A DNA stretch of 64,000 nucleotides from Sphingobacterium micropteri (GCF_014692515.1 NZ_JACOIK010000009.1:62001-126000), one strand, 5' to 3'. Counted from the stretch's first letter, positions 1-9,690 are shown. Translations and numbers: made by a program. The notes: generated by a model not told the origin, from the sequence alone.

Positions 1-29
1 ACAGCTGCTGAAGTGGAGAATATGGGATT

Positions 30-620
30 TTAACCCATATTCAATAACATATTGTGCTCCTCAATCATTTTACGCAAATTATTGAGCGCATAACGCATAC
101 GTCCTAATGCTGTATTGATACTTACATCCGTAATTTCGGCAATTTCTTTAAAGCTCATATCACAAAAGTGGCGCATAATCAGTACCTCTTTTTGATCATC
201 AGGTAACTTTTGAATAATCTTCCGTAGATCCACGTCACGTTGATTAGTCATTAATTTGGATTCCGCATTATCGTCCGCAAATTCCAATACACCAAAAATA
301 TCATATCCCTCACTGCTCACCACTGTCGGGCTCCGTTTTTCTTTCCGAAAATGGTCAATCACCATATTTTGAGCAATACGAACGACCCATGGAAGAAACT
401 TTCCTTCCTCATTATATCGTCCAGATTTTAATGTTTTGATTACCTTTATAAAGGTTTCTTGAAAGATATCTTCGGCGAGATATTCATCTTTCACCTGCAG
501 ATAGATGGATGTATATATTTTTGATTTATATCTATTCAGTAATACCTCTATCCCCGTTTCATCTCCCGCCACGTAGGCCTGAATCAATTCAAGGTCACTC
601 TTTTCTTTTAACGTTTTCAT
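30..620 (-). CDS. ECF-type RNA polymerase sigma factor
   Basis: This 196-residue protein is a sigma-70 family factor of the two-domain (ECF) type. Region 2 lies at about residues 25-95 and includes the conserved stretch DIFQETFIKV followed by RIAQNMVIDHFRK. Region 4 lies at about 130-185 with the helix-turn-helix segment around MSFKEIAEITDVSINTALGR. The start at 620 is an ATG directly followed by MKTLKEKSD. No anti-sigma gene is visible next to it, because the window begins just past its stop. The upstream neighbour glyA is on the same strand but separated by a terminator, so this gene is probably transcribed alone. Its regulon cannot be read from the sequence. Confidence 0.93.
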   Translation of the reverse strand: MKTLKEKSDLELIQAYVAGDETGIEVLLNRYKSKIYTSIYLQVKDEYLAEDIFQETFIKVIKTLKSGRYNEEGKFLPWVVRIAQNMVIDHFRKEKRSPTVVSSEGYDIFGVLEFADDNAESKLMTNQRDVDLRKIIQKLPDDQKEVLIMRHFCDMSFKEIAEITDVSINTALGRMRYALNNLRKMIEEHNMLLNMG

Positions 621-842
621 AGTAAATCCCCAGATTTATGTTTGAATTTATTTTAAAGAGTAAAGTGTTTTATAGGCGTCCTTTCGTTTGTATAAACATA
701 TTTCAAAGCAAATGAAAAATAACGAAGATTCAAATTAAACGATTATTTTTTAACATTTATTCACACATCTTTCGCATTTCTGAATATAACAAATAAGCAC
801 CTATTATGGTTTAGTATATTTATATTTTTTTACGGTAAACAT

Positions 843-874
843 GCAAAAAAGGTGAGCAAAAAATTGCCCACCTT
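843..874 (-). terminator. Intrinsic terminator after glyA
   Basis: On the minus strand a 10-pair stem (arms at 865-874 and 849-858, one G-U pair) is followed by a T-run towards 843. It lies 30 bases past the glyA stop. Confidence 0.75.
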
Positions 875-903
875 CTTTTACTAATGCTAATGTTATGCTA
901 TTA

Positions 904-2175
904 TTATTTATATAACGGAAATTGTGCCATCAAGGCTTTCACTTTTCCATGAATGGCATCCAAAGCACTTTCATTCGCTCGATTTGCCAGCGCTTCATCG
1001 ATCAGTTCACCAATTTGTATAATTTCGTCCTCTTTAATACCACGGGTGGTAACAGCTGCTGTACCAAAACGCACTCCCGACGTAACGAATGGTGAGCGTG
1101 TATCAAAAGGAACCATGTTTTTATTCGTCGTAATACCAGCTTTGCCTAATACCGCTTCAGCCTCTTTTCCGGAAATATCCTTGTTACGCAAATCAACCAA
1201 CATCAAATGGTTGTCTGTACCTCCGGAAATGATCTTATAATCACGGTCAACAAAGAATTGCGCTAAAGTCTGTGCATTTTTACGCACTTGTTTAGCATAT
1301 TCCAAGTATTCATCGCTCAGTGCTTCACCATATGCAATTGCTTTCGCCGCAATGGTATGTTCCAAAGGTCCTCCCTGTGTACCAGGGAATACTGCCAAGT
1401 CCAATAATTGCGTTATGGTACGGGTTTCTCCTTTCGGTGTTTTAATACCCCAAGTATTTTCAAAATCCTGGCCAACCATAATCATACCGCCACGAGGACC
1501 ACGCAATGTTTTGTGTGTCGTTGTGGTTACGATATGACAATGTGGAAGCGGATCGTTCAACAAACCTTTTGCAATCAATCCCGCAGGATGAGAGATATCT
1601 GCTAATACAAGTGCTCCAATTTCATCAGCTACCTTACGGATACGCGCGTAATCCCAATCGCGTGAATACGCGGAAGCACCACATATGATCATTTTAGGCT
1701 TTTCGCGCAAAGCAGTCTCTTCTAATTGCTCATAATCGATAAGCCCCGTATCTTCTTTTACTCCATAAAATAACGGTTGGTATATTTTACCAGAAAGATT
1801 CGCAGGCGAACCGTGTGTTAAATGCCCGCCATGAGATAGATCAAGTCCTAAAATTTTATCACCAGGTTGAATCGTCGCTAAGAAAACCGCAGCATTTGCT
1901 TGTGCTCCGGAGTGAGGCTGCACATTTACCCATGAAGCGCCAAATAATTTTTTTGCCCGGTCAATAGCAATCGCTTCAATTTCGTCAACCACTTCACAAC
2001 CACCGTAGTAACGCTTTCCGGGTAAGCCTTCCGCATATTTGTTCGTTAAGACCGAACCGGCTGCTTCCATTACTTGTTTACTTACAAAGTTTTCTGAAGC
2101 GATCAATTCGATGCCTTCTTCTTGACGCTTTAGCTCATCGGCGATGAGGTTAAAAATGACCTGATCTCTTTCCAT
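904..2175 (-). CDS. glyA: Serine hydroxymethyltransferase
   Basis: The enzyme interconverts serine and glycine with tetrahydrofolate and supplies one-carbon units in the cytoplasm. The 423-residue length is normal for the family. The N-terminus carries the conserved [10 protein letters not shown] segment, then the [15 protein letters not shown] substrate and cofactor loop. The PLP-binding lysine is in the [14 protein letters not shown] motif at about residue 220. The ATG start at 2175 fits the family alignment ([11 protein letters not shown]). The gene appears monocistronic: it has its own terminator and a good -10-like element (2222-2229) on the minus strand. Nothing looks unusual. Confidence 0.98.
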   Translation of the reverse strand: MERDQVIFNLIADELKRQEEGIELIASENFVSKQVMEAAGSVLTNKYAEGLPGKRYYGGCEVVDEIEAIAIDRAKKLFGASWVNVQPHSGAQANAAVFLATIQPGDKILGLDLSHGGHLTHGSPANLSGKIYQPLFYGVKEDTGLIDYEQLEETALREKPKMIICGASAYSRDWDYARIRKVADEIGALVLADISHPAGLIAKGLLNDPLPHCHIVTTTTHKTLRGPRGGMIMVGQDFENTWGIKTPKGETRTITQLLDLAVFPGTQGGPLEHTIAAKAIAYGEALSDEYLEYAKQVRKNAQTLAQFFVDRDYKIISGGTDNHLMLVDLRNKDISGKEAEAVLGKAGITTNKNMVPFDTRSPFVTSGVRFGTAAVTTRGIKEDEIIQIGELIDEALANRANESALDAIHGKVKALMAQFPLYK

Positions 2176-2221
2176 TATGTTATTGTTAAGGAGTATTATA
2201 AAAAACTTCTATATTTTGGCG

Positions 2222-2229
2222 CAAATATA
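2222..2229 (-). promoter_or_regulatory. Bacteroidota-type -7 element for glyA
   Basis: The minus strand reads TATATTTG, an exact match to TAnnTTTG, about 46 bases before the glyA start. No clear TTG was found at the -33 distance. Confidence 0.4.
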
Positions 2230-2311
2230 CGATAAATCCATAAAAAAATTAGGAATGTTTTATTATTGTCAAAAATAGACAGTTTCCAAAAGCTTCTTTA
2301 AAAGAAAGATG

Positions 2312-2319
2312 TAAATTTG
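2312..2319 (+). promoter_or_regulatory. -7 element for the IscA-like gene
   Basis: TAAATTTG matches TAnnTTTG and lies 29 bases before the ATG at 2349, giving a short 5' leader. The -33 TTG is not obvious. Confidence 0.4.
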
Positions 2320-2348
2320 TAACGACGGAATAAATAAAACAACGCGTA

Positions 2349-2702
2349 ATGAGTACAGAAACAACAACAAATACTGCCCCCGTAACCCTAACTGAAGGTG
2401 CAGTTTCGGAACTGAAAAAGTTGATTGACCAACAGGAAATTAGCGCAGATTTCGGCTTACGTATTGGCGTTGAAGGAGGAGGCTGTTCGGGCATGAGCTA
2501 CATACTAGGTTTCGACCAAAAGAAAGACGGTGACACGGAATATATCATAAAAGGTATCCGCGTTTTTATGAATAAGGCACACGGACTCTATTTAGCGGGT
2601 ATGGAAATCGATTTCAAAAGTGGCCTAGACGCCCGTGGCTTTACGTTCAACAATCCGAACGCTACGAGCACTTGCGGCTGTGGAAGTTCGTTCTCGGCAT
2701 AG
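2349..2702 (+). CDS. HesB/IscA-type iron-sulfur assembly protein
   Basis: This 117-residue A-type carrier protein delivers or transiently holds Fe-S clusters. The three expected cysteines are present: one in GGGCSGMSY at about residue 47 and two in the C-terminal STCGCGSS motif. The length and the central beta-rich core fit IscA/ErpA/SufA. It is divergent from glyA and not inside a visible suf or isc operon, so which A-type subclass it belongs to cannot be settled here. Confidence 0.93.
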   Translation: MSTETTTNTAPVTLTEGAVSELKKLIDQQEISADFGLRIGVEGGGCSGMSYILGFDQKKDGDTEYIIKGIRVFMNKAHGLYLAGMEIDFKSGLDARGFTFNNPNATSTCGCGSSFSA

Positions 2703-2748
2703 CGATAACTTAATAACCAACCCAACGAGCAAGTTGATTTAGCTTAGC

Positions 2749-2961
2749 TTATCTTCTGTGAAAGGCCATCCTTATAACCGTCTTTGGTGCATGATTCCAT
2801 TCCTCAGCTTTAATATCGACAAATCGCTTTTTATCGATACCCTCCTTCTTTGGTATGGTAATCTGGTACGGATAATTGCTCCTTTGTGCTTTTACTTCCG
2901 ACAAGCACACGAAGACAAACGTACTTATTGCCATAGCGCTAAATTTTATGCATCTCTCCAT
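2749..2961 (-). CDS. Small putative exported protein
   Basis: This is a 70-residue frame on the minus strand. It starts at the ATG at 2961; the longer frame would need a TTG. Residues 1-25 look like a signal peptide (MERCIKFSAMAIS, then a hydrophobic stretch ending in VKA before QRS). The mature part is short, basic and Tyr/Pro-containing. I do not recognise a family. The gap between the IscA-like gene and ileS is otherwise unexplained, and the signal-peptide pattern is why I prefer this frame to the overlapping plus-strand one. It could still be a chance frame. Confidence 0.45.
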   Translation of the reverse strand: MERCIKFSAMAISTFVFVCLSEVKAQRSNYPYQITIPKKEGIDKKRFVDIKAEEWNHAPKTVIRMAFHRR

Positions 2962-3091
2962 AACAAGGAATCTTTGCAAACATGATGTTATGAATCATTC
3001 AATTCCATAACAAAACATGACATTTTCTGTCTTCTTTCTTAAATTTAAAATCACTAAATTAGCGACCTTTAAAAAACAATCGCAATTTCGG

Positions 3092-6000
3092 ATGTACAAG
3101 GAATATAAGCAGTTAAACCTGCCTGAAATAGGTAGAGAAATACTAGAACGGTGGGAATCGAACAATATCTTTGAAAAAAGTATATCAAATCGTCCGGCCA
3201 ACAAACCCTATACGTTTTATGAGGGGCCTCCATCCGCCAATGGTATGCCAGGCATCCACCACGTGATGGCGCGCTCGATTAAAGATATTTTCTGTCGCTA
3301 TAAGACCTTGAAAGGATTTCAAGTGAAGCGCAAAGGAGGATGGGACACACACGGGTTGCCTATTGAGCTGGCTGTCGAAAAAACATTGGGTATTACGAAA
3401 GAAGATATCGGTAAAAAAATCAGTGTTGAAGCTTATAATGATGCGTGCCGAAAAGAGGTAATGAAATATACCGATGTGTGGAATGACCTTACCCAGAAAA
3501 TGGGCTATTGGGTTGATCTTAGCGATCCGTATATCACCTATCAGAATGAATACATCGAAACCTTATGGTATTTGCTGAAAGAGCTTTACAAGAAAGGGCT
3601 TTTATACAAAGGTTATACCATACAACCTTATTCTCCCGCGGCTGGAACGGGTTTGAGTTCACACGAGCTGAATCAGCCGGGAACATACAAAGATGTAAAA
3701 GATACCACGATTGTTGCCGAATTCCGGTTAGACAAAACACAGGTACATCCGCTCCTGACCACTTTGGTGGAATCTGAAGATGAAGACGTGGCGTTTATCG
3801 CGTGGACAACAACCCCGTGGACATTGCCGAGCAACACCGCGTTGGTTGTTGGGAAAAACATAGACTACGTTAAGGTAAAAACATTTAACCAGTACACTGG
3901 GCTACCGGTATCTGTCATCCTAGCGAAGAACCTTATTGCGAAACATTTCAAAACAGAAGGTCAGCAAGCTTCTTTCCAGGAATATAAAACGGGAGACAAA
4001 GTGATCCCATGGGAAATTGCAGCAGAGTTTAAAGGCGAAGCATTGATAGGCTTGCGTTACCATCAACTCTTGCCTTATATCACGAGCGAAGAGTTAGTAG
4101 AAAAAGCTTTCCGTGTCGTGGCAGGTGATTTTGTGACCACAGAAGATGGTACAGGTATTGTACATGCTGCACCAACATACGGGGCAGATGACTTTCGGGT
4201 TTGTAAGGAGAATGGTGTTCCAGCCATTTTAGTGCGTGATGAGCATGGCAAAGATGTACCAACAGTAGACCGTACCGGTCGTTTTATAAAAGAAATAAGT
4301 GATTTCGCAGGCCGTTTCGTCAAAGAAGAATACTATTCGGCAGAAGAACGTGCGGATAAAGATTTTCGTCCTACCGATGTCTTGATTGCCATCAAATTAA
4401 AGGAAGAAAACAAGGCGTTTGACGTCAAAAAATATGAACACACCTACCCCCATTGCTGGCGGACGGACAAACCGGTATTATACTACCCATTAGACAGTTG
4501 GTTTATCCGTACAACAGCGGTCAAAGAAAAACTGGTGGCATTAAACCAAACGATCAACTGGAAACCGGAAGCTACGGGCTCTGGCCGTTTCGGCAACTGG
4601 CTGGAAAATCTCGTAGATTGGAACCTCTCCCGCTCCCGTTATTGGGGGACACCACTTCCCATATGGCGTTCGGCAGATGAGAATGAAGAGATATGTATAG
4701 GCTCCTTACCGGAGCTGAAAACTCGGTTGGAACAGGCAATACAGTCGGATGTGTTAAGTGCAGAAGAGAAATCTGTAAACCAGTCTTATCTGGATAAATT
4801 TGGAACAGATACATTAGACTTACATCGCCCTTATGTGGACGATATTGTTTTAGTTTCTGAAAACGGCCAAAAGATGTTCCGCGAGCCTGATCTAATCGAC
4901 GTATGGTTTGATTCAGGCGCAATGCCTTACGCACAATGGGGGATCGATCATACCAAATTAGCTCGTGGAGACGAATATCCTTTCAAGGACGGATACGAAG
5001 ATGCTTTTCCGGCAGATTTTATTGCAGAGGGGGTAGATCAAACCCGTGGTTGGTTTTTTACACTTCATGCGATTTCTACCATGATCCGCGGATCGGTAGC
5101 CTTTAAAAACGTGGTATCTAACGGTTTGGTATTAGATAAGAACGGCAACAAAATGTCTAAGCGTTTAGGCAACGCCGTTGATCCGTTTGTTACCATTGAT
5201 AAATATAGTGCGGATGCCACCCGTTGGTATATGATCAGCAACGCAGCACCGTGGGATAACCTTAAATTTAACGAAGAGGGGCTAGACGAGATTCGCCGTA
5301 AATTCTTCGGCACCCTGTATAATACCTACGCTTTCTTTGCACTATATGCCAATATTGATAATTTCAGCTATAGCGAGCCGGATATTACCACCGAAAAGCG
5401 CCCGGAGATTGATCGTTGGATTATTTCCCTATTAAACAGCCTAACCAAAGAAGTGGATGCATATTATGCCGACTTTGAACCTACCAAAGCAGCACGAGCT
5501 ATCCAGAACTTTGTAGACGAACATTTAAGCAACTGGTATGTGCGTTTATGCCGCCGCCGTTTTTGGAAAGGTGATTATACGGAAGATAAAATATCGGCAT
5601 ACCAAACACTTTACAGCTGTTTGGATACGATAGCTAAACTAATGGCACCTATTTCACCATTCTTCGCGGATCGTTTATATCTCGATTTGAATGCGGGCTC
5701 CAATAAAGAAAGATATGAATCCGTACACTTAGCTGATTTCCCAATCTATCATAGCGAACTCGTAGACAAAGATTTGGAAGAACGCATGGCGTTGGCACAA
5801 GAAATCTCATCGCTGACATTGTCCTTGCGGAAGAAAACAGGCATTAATGTTCGTCAACCGCTAAACAAAATTTTAGTTCCGGTATTAGACAATGCTTTCC
5901 AGGAAAAAGTGGAAAAAGTCAAAGAACTTATTTTATCGGAAACAAATATCAAGGAGGTATCATTCATTACAGATACGGCAGGAATAATCAAAAAGAAAAT

Positions 6001-6508
6001 AAAGCCAAACTTTAAAGTTCTAGGTGCAAAAGTAGGAAAGGACATGAAAACGGTAGCTGCGGCCATCCAGTCCTTGAACGATGAACAAATTAGTTTATTA
6101 GAACACGAAGGATCGTTAAAGCTAGAAGGTACCCTATATACTATCCAACCGGAAGACGTAGAAATTATCGCAGAAGATGTTGCCGGATGGCAGGTCGCCA
6201 ATCTGGGGAAATTAACCGTTGCTTTGGACATTAACATTACCGATGAACTGAAAAAAGAAGGGTTGTCCAGGGAGTTGATTAACCGTATCCAGAATCTCCG
6301 CAAAGAGAAAGGTTTTGAGGTTACAGATAGAATTAAAGTGACAATAACGCATAATACTGAAATACAAGAAGCTGTAGAGAATAATTTATCGTATATTTGC
6401 ACCGAAATTCTAGCAAACGCTATTGATTTTGTAGAAGCATCGTTGGAGTCTGGAGACACTATCGAGATCGATGGTAAGGAGTTAAGAGTAATTGTTGATA
6501 AAATTTAA
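3092..6508 (+). CDS. ileS: Isoleucyl-tRNA synthetase
   Basis: This class I aminoacyl-tRNA synthetase charges tRNA-Ile. The HIGH-type signature is present as PGIHHVMAR around residue 55, and the KMSKR loop occurs in DKNGNKMSKRLGNA near residue 690. The long CP1 editing domain contains AWTTTPWTLPSNT. The chosen ATG at 3092 gives MYKEYKQLNLPEI, the usual family start; a 25-residue in-frame extension upstream looks like untranslated DNA. The length of about 1138 residues is typical of the Bacteroidota form. It is followed after 2 bases by the DksA-like gene, and ileS, dksA-like and lspA form a recognisable cluster. Confidence 0.98.
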   Translation: MYKEYKQLNLPEIGREILERWESNNIFEKSISNRPANKPYTFYEGPPSANGMPGIHHVMARSIKDIFCRYKTLKGFQVKRKGGWDTHGLPIELAVEKTLGITKEDIGKKISVEAYNDACRKEVMKYTDVWNDLTQKMGYWVDLSDPYITYQNEYIETLWYLLKELYKKGLLYKGYTIQPYSPAAGTGLSSHELNQPGTYKDVKDTTIVAEFRLDKTQVHPLLTTLVESEDEDVAFIAWTTTPWTLPSNTALVVGKNIDYVKVKTFNQYTGLPVSVILAKNLIAKHFKTEGQQASFQEYKTGDKVIPWEIAAEFKGEALIGLRYHQLLPYITSEELVEKAFRVVAGDFVTTEDGTGIVHAAPTYGADDFRVCKENGVPAILVRDEHGKDVPTVDRTGRFIKEISDFAGRFVKEEYYSAEERADKDFRPTDVLIAIKLKEENKAFDVKKYEHTYPHCWRTDKPVLYYPLDSWFIRTTAVKEKLVALNQTINWKPEATGSGRFGNWLENLVDWNLSRSRYWGTPLPIWRSADENEEICIGSLPELKTRLEQAIQSDVLSAEEKSVNQSYLDKFGTDTLDLHRPYVDDIVLVSENGQKMFREPDLIDVWFDSGAMPYAQWGIDHTKLARGDEYPFKDGYEDAFPADFIAEGVDQTRGWFFTLHAISTMIRGSVAFKNVVSNGLVLDKNGNKMSKRLGNAVDPFVTIDKYSADATRWYMISNAAPWDNLKFNEEGLDEIRRKFFGTLYNTYAFFALYANIDNFSYSEPDITTEKRPEIDRWIISLLNSLTKEVDAYYADFEPTKAARAIQNFVDEHLSNWYVRLCRRRFWKGDYTEDKISAYQTLYSCLDTIAKLMAPISPFFADRLYLDLNAGSNKERYESVHLADFPIYHSELVDKDLEERMALAQEISSLTLSLRKKTGINVRQPLNKILVPVLDNAFQEKVEKVKELILSETNIKEVSFITDTAGIIKKKIKPNFKVLGAKVGKDMKTVAAAIQSLNDEQISLLEHEGSLKLEGTLYTIQPEDVEIIAEDVAGWQVANLGKLTVALDINITDELKKEGLSRELINRIQNLRKEKGFEVTDRIKVTITHNTEIQEAVENNLSYICTEILANAIDFVEASLESGDTIEIDGKELRVIVDKI

Positions 6509-6510
6509 TT

Positions 6511-6897
6511 ATGGAAATGAGTACAGAAAAAACACGCTACAGTGATGCCGAACTTCAAGAATTTAAAGAAATTATTCTTGCAAAACTTCGCGTAGCAAAA
6601 GAGGAACTGGCGGCTTTGACATCTTCGTTAAGTAGCAGCAACGCTAATGGGACAGATGATACAGCTGGAACATATAAGACATTAGAAGATGGTTCAGCGA
6701 CGTTGGAGAAGGAACAAACAAACCAGCTTGCAGCTCGCCAGAAAAAATTCATTGACAATCTAGAAGCTGCTTTGGTACGTATTGAAAACAAAACGTACGG
6801 TATCTGTCGCGAAACCGGTAAGCTGATCCAAAAGGAACGTTTAAAAGCTGTCCCACATACCACGTTAAGCATTGAAGCGAAAAACAAACAGTATTAA
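6511..6897 (+). CDS. DksA/TraR-family protein lacking the zinc cysteines
   Basis: This 128-residue protein has a long helical coiled-coil N-terminal part (about residues 10-90) and the C-terminal family signature YGICRETGKLIQKERLKAVP. Classical DksA carries four zinc-binding cysteines there; only one Cys is present, so the finger is of the cysteine-poor type. DksA relatives bind the RNA polymerase secondary channel, and that role here is inferred from the family. It starts 2 bases after the ileS stop, so it is cotranscribed and probably translationally linked. A second in-frame ATG sits three codons in. Confidence 0.88.
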   Translation: MEMSTEKTRYSDAELQEFKEIILAKLRVAKEELAALTSSLSSSNANGTDDTAGTYKTLEDGSATLEKEQTNQLAARQKKFIDNLEAALVRIENKTYGICRETGKLIQKERLKAVPHTTLSIEAKNKQY

Positions 6898-6914
6898 CAA
6901 TTAATAGGAGATAG

Positions 6915-6959
6915 AATGGAGATGTTCAAAATATAACGTTTAAGCATCTCCATTTTTTA
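6915..6959 (+). terminator. Terminator-like hairpin just before lspA
   Basis: Perfect 10-pair stem (6915-6924 with 6945-6954), 20-base loop, then a T-run. It ends 8 bases before the lspA ATG, so it either stops ileS-dksA transcripts or modulates lspA read-through. Confidence 0.7.
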
Positions 6960-6966
6960 TATATTT

Positions 6967-7617
6967 ATGAAAGGCTATAACCGACCACTCTTACTGATCG
7001 CCATTATCTTGTTCATTGACCAAGTATCAAAATTTTGGGTAAAACTCAACATGACTATTGGACAGGATTTTAATATCATAGGCAATAAGTTTCTCATCCA
7101 TTTTATTGAGAACAATGGAATGGCCTATGGTATGGAATTTGGCGGAGAGTTCGGAAAACTTTTTCTCACCCTGTTTCGGATCGTTGCTGTAATCGGTATA
7201 GGATATGGATTACATTATATGGTTAAAAACAAATATCATCGTGGTTTTATACTCAATGTGGCACTAATTTTTGCAGGTGCACTGGGAAATATCATTGATT
7301 CCACTTTTTACGGTGTTATTTTTAGCGAGAGTACATTCTACAACACAGCCACCTTATTTCCGGAAGGCGGAGGCTATTCGTCGTTATTTCACGGGAAAGT
7401 CGTGGACATGCTTTATTTCCCCTTGATCGAGGGTAATTTCCCCGATTGGTTCCCAATTTGGGGAGGAGAACATTTCCTATTTTTCCGCCCCGTATTCAAT
7501 ATTGCTGACTCGGCCATTTCTGTAGGTGTATTCCTTATTTTGATTTTTCAGAAACGTTATTTCAAAGAGGAGCACGTGGAAAAAGAAAGCGTGAACAGCG
7601 AAGTTTTGGAAGATTAA
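6967..7617 (+). CDS. lspA: Lipoprotein signal peptidase (signal peptidase II)
   Basis: This inner-membrane aspartyl protease cleaves lipoprotein signal peptides before the lipidated cysteine. Of 216 residues, four segments are strongly hydrophobic. The two catalytic-aspartate regions are visible as GALGNIIDSTFYG (about residue 100) and FNIADSAISVG (about residue 178). Like other Bacteroidota LspA it has a long insertion between them (about residues 115-165). It follows ileS and the DksA-like gene. The collagen-like and azurin-like lipoproteins elsewhere in this window would be its substrates. Confidence 0.96.
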   Translation: MKGYNRPLLLIAIILFIDQVSKFWVKLNMTIGQDFNIIGNKFLIHFIENNGMAYGMEFGGEFGKLFLTLFRIVAVIGIGYGLHYMVKNKYHRGFILNVALIFAGALGNIIDSTFYGVIFSESTFYNTATLFPEGGGYSSLFHGKVVDMLYFPLIEGNFPDWFPIWGGEHFLFFRPVFNIADSAISVGVFLILIFQKRYFKEEHVEKESVNSEVLED

Positions 7618-7713
7618 GTATATTTCCTCTGTTAGAATGTTTTCAATGGTAGAGGAGAGCGAAATTAAACCACGCAGTGCTCATGAGTACCTTTAAGACA
7701 TATGCTTACGAAT

Positions 7714-7760
7714 AATTCATTTTATATGTATATAGATTATATTGCATATAAAAATGAATT
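7714..7760. repeat. AT-rich inverted repeat
   Basis: Arms 7714-7728 and 7745-7760 are complementary apart from one bulged base. It lies between lspA and the M28 peptidase with no T-run, so its role is unknown. Confidence 0.5.
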
Positions 7761-7810
7761 ACTCATAATAGTTTTTCTTTTAGGAATTCGTGAATGCAAA
7801 GCATTTTATT

Positions 7811-7818
7811 TAGGTTTG
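7811..7818 (+). promoter_or_regulatory. -7 element abutting the M28 peptidase start
   Basis: TAGGTTTG matches TAnnTTTG and ends 4 bases before the ATG at 7823. If used, the mRNA would be leaderless or nearly so. No TTG is seen at the -33 position. Confidence 0.25.
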
Positions 7819-7822
7819 GGGC

Positions 7823-8779
7823 ATGAAAACTAAAGCCCCATTTTCTTTTTATATAATAGCGCTACATTTTCTATTATTTATACCCTTTCAATCTGTTTTA
7901 GCACAGATTAATCAAGAAAACCTTAAAAAACACATCTATTATTTGGCTGACGACAAGATGCAAGGTCGTGGCACAGGTTCCAAACAGGTCAAAAAAGCGG
8001 CAAAATATATTGAAAAGCATTTCAAGAAGTACGGATTAGCTCCCAAAGGGGAACAAGGCTACCGCCAGTCCTTCGAAGCGCGGGTACGCCGTGTCGTCGT
8101 AAAAGACAGTATTCGCCAAGCAGACAATATTATCGGTTACATTGATAACGATGCCGCGTATACCATCGTTGTCGGTGCACATTATGACCATTTGGGAGAC
8201 GGGCGTCAAGGAGGCTCAAGGGATTCTCTCGGGGTAGGCGAAATTCATAATGGTGCAGATGACAATGCATCTGGTGTTGCCGGGCTATTGGAGCTTGCCC
8301 GCCATTACAGCGGCAATGATATCAAAGAATCCTTCAATTTATTGTTTCTTGCTTTCGGAGCGGAAGAACTTGGATTGGTAGGCTCTCGATATTTTACGGA
8401 GAATCCTACGATTCCACTGGAAAACATCCATTGGATGTTGAATATGGATATGATTGGCCGCTATAATCCCGATAATGGTTTGGCTGTTATCGGCTACGGA
8501 ACGAGTTCCAAATTCCCGACAATTTTTGAAAATATAACAAGCGATATTAAATTTAACCTCAGTCGTGACGGAAATGGTGGTTCTGACCAAACTTCCTTTT
8601 ATAGAAAAGATATTCCCGTTTTGTTTTTCCATACCGGGGGGCATGATGACTATCATAAACCGGGAGATGATCCAGAAAAAATTGACTATAACGCATTAGA
8701 ATCTATCTTAAAGCTGGAAATTGATGTCATCGACAATTCCATGAAACAGGACAAAATGGATTTTCAATGGACGAACTAA
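7823..8779 (+). CDS. M28-family zinc aminopeptidase, exported
   Basis: This 318-residue metallopeptidase has an N-terminal signal peptide of about 28 residues ending in VLAQ. The M28 zinc ligands and catalytic residues appear in order: VGAHYDHLG (His, Asp), HNGADDNASG (bridging Asp), FGAEELGLVGS (Glu pair), NMDMIGR (Asp) and the final His in HTGGHDDYHKPGDD. It probably releases N-terminal amino acids from peptides in the periplasm or outside the cell. The stop overlaps the start of the next gene by 13 bases, so the two are cotranscribed. Confidence 0.94.
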   Translation: MKTKAPFSFYIIALHFLLFIPFQSVLAQINQENLKKHIYYLADDKMQGRGTGSKQVKKAAKYIEKHFKKYGLAPKGEQGYRQSFEARVRRVVVKDSIRQADNIIGYIDNDAAYTIVVGAHYDHLGDGRQGGSRDSLGVGEIHNGADDNASGVAGLLELARHYSGNDIKESFNLLFLAFGAEELGLVGSRYFTENPTIPLENIHWMLNMDMIGRYNPDNGLAVIGYGTSSKFPTIFENITSDIKFNLSRDGNGGSDQTSFYRKDIPVLFFHTGGHDDYHKPGDDPEKIDYNALESILKLEIDVIDNSMKQDKMDFQWTN

Positions 8780-9690
8780 AACGAACGATTCTTATTACGG
8801 GTGCGAACGGGTTTCTCGGGCAGAAGCTCATTGAAAAGTTAATCGATAAATCGCAATACCATATAGTCGCTACTTCTAAAAGTGAAAACCGAAATTTTAT
8901 CCGCGAGGGCTATACTTACCGACCTTGTAACTTTACCGATAGTGCTGCTCTCCAATCGCTATTGGAAGAAGTCCATCCCGATCATATCATCCATACCGCA
9001 GCTATGAGTAGTGTGGAAGCGTGCGAAAATGATCCTACGTTATGTGAAAAGGTAAATGTGGAAACCGTTTATCAATTGGGACAGTATTGTGTGCAGCATG
9101 ACAAGCACCTTGTCCACCTATCGACCGATTTTGTATTTGATGGAAAAGAGGGCCCCTATAAGGAAAGTGATACGATGAACCCTTGTAATGCATATGGAGA
9201 AAGTAAAGTGGCGTCTGAAACACGTTTGTTGTCCACAGACTGTCGTACTGCTATCCTAAGGACTATTTTAGTATATGGTGTAAACGGGGATCCGAAACGT
9301 TCCAATTTGGTTCTTTGGGCGAAGAAACAATTGGAAGATAATAACCGCATCAACGTCGTAAGCGATCAGTGGCGCATGCCTACTTTCGTAGATGATTTAG
9401 CGGATGCCTGTATCCTTGCAATAGAAAAAGAAGCGTCCGGTATATATCATATCTCCGGCGACGAAATGATGTCAGTATTGGATGCCGTTTACCATATTGC
9501 AGATTTTTGGCAGTTGGATAGGTCACTTATCAATCCAATCCGTGCCGTTGATATCGGACAGGAAAACAACCGTCCGAGAAAAACCGGCTTCATCCTCGAC
9601 AAGGCAAAAACGGATTTAGGATACGCCCCTACTCCGTTTATAGAATCACTAAAGGAAATAGAACAGCAGTTTAGTTTTTATAACCGATAG
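8767..9690 (+). CDS. SDR-family NAD(P)-dependent oxidoreductase, RmlD-like
   Basis: This 307-residue extended short-chain dehydrogenase has the Rossmann nucleotide-binding motif TGANGFLGQKL at residues 9-19 and the catalytic YGESK (Tyr-x-x-x-Lys) at about residue 143. Overall similarity is to dTDP-4-dehydrorhamnose reductase (RmlD) and related sugar-nucleotide reductases, including HTAAMSSVEACE and STDFVFDGKEGPY. No rml sugar genes are adjacent, so the substrate is unknown. It overlaps the M28 peptidase gene by 13 bases. Confidence 0.9.
   Translation: MDELKRTILITGANGFLGQKLIEKLIDKSQYHIVATSKSENRNFIREGYTYRPCNFTDSAALQSLLEEVHPDHIIHTAAMSSVEACENDPTLCEKVNVETVYQLGQYCVQHDKHLVHLSTDFVFDGKEGPYKESDTMNPCNAYGESKVASETRLLSTDCRTAILRTILVYGVNGDPKRSNLVLWAKKQLEDNNRINVVSDQWRMPTFVDDLADACILAIEKEASGIYHISGDEMMSVLDAVYHIADFWQLDRSLINPIRAVDIGQENNRPRKTGFILDKAKTDLGYAPTPFIESLKEIEQQFSFYNR

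Noticed and set aside
2758..2985. 75-codon plus-strand frame between the IscA-like gene and ileS
   Set aside because: Overlaps the minus-strand frame with a signal peptide and looks like its complement; no promoter seen.
5854..6459. 201-codon minus-strand frame opposite the end of ileS
   Set aside because: It lies wholly inside a clear ileS frame, has no promoter or family resemblance, and is Ser/Phe-rich as expected of an antisense shadow.
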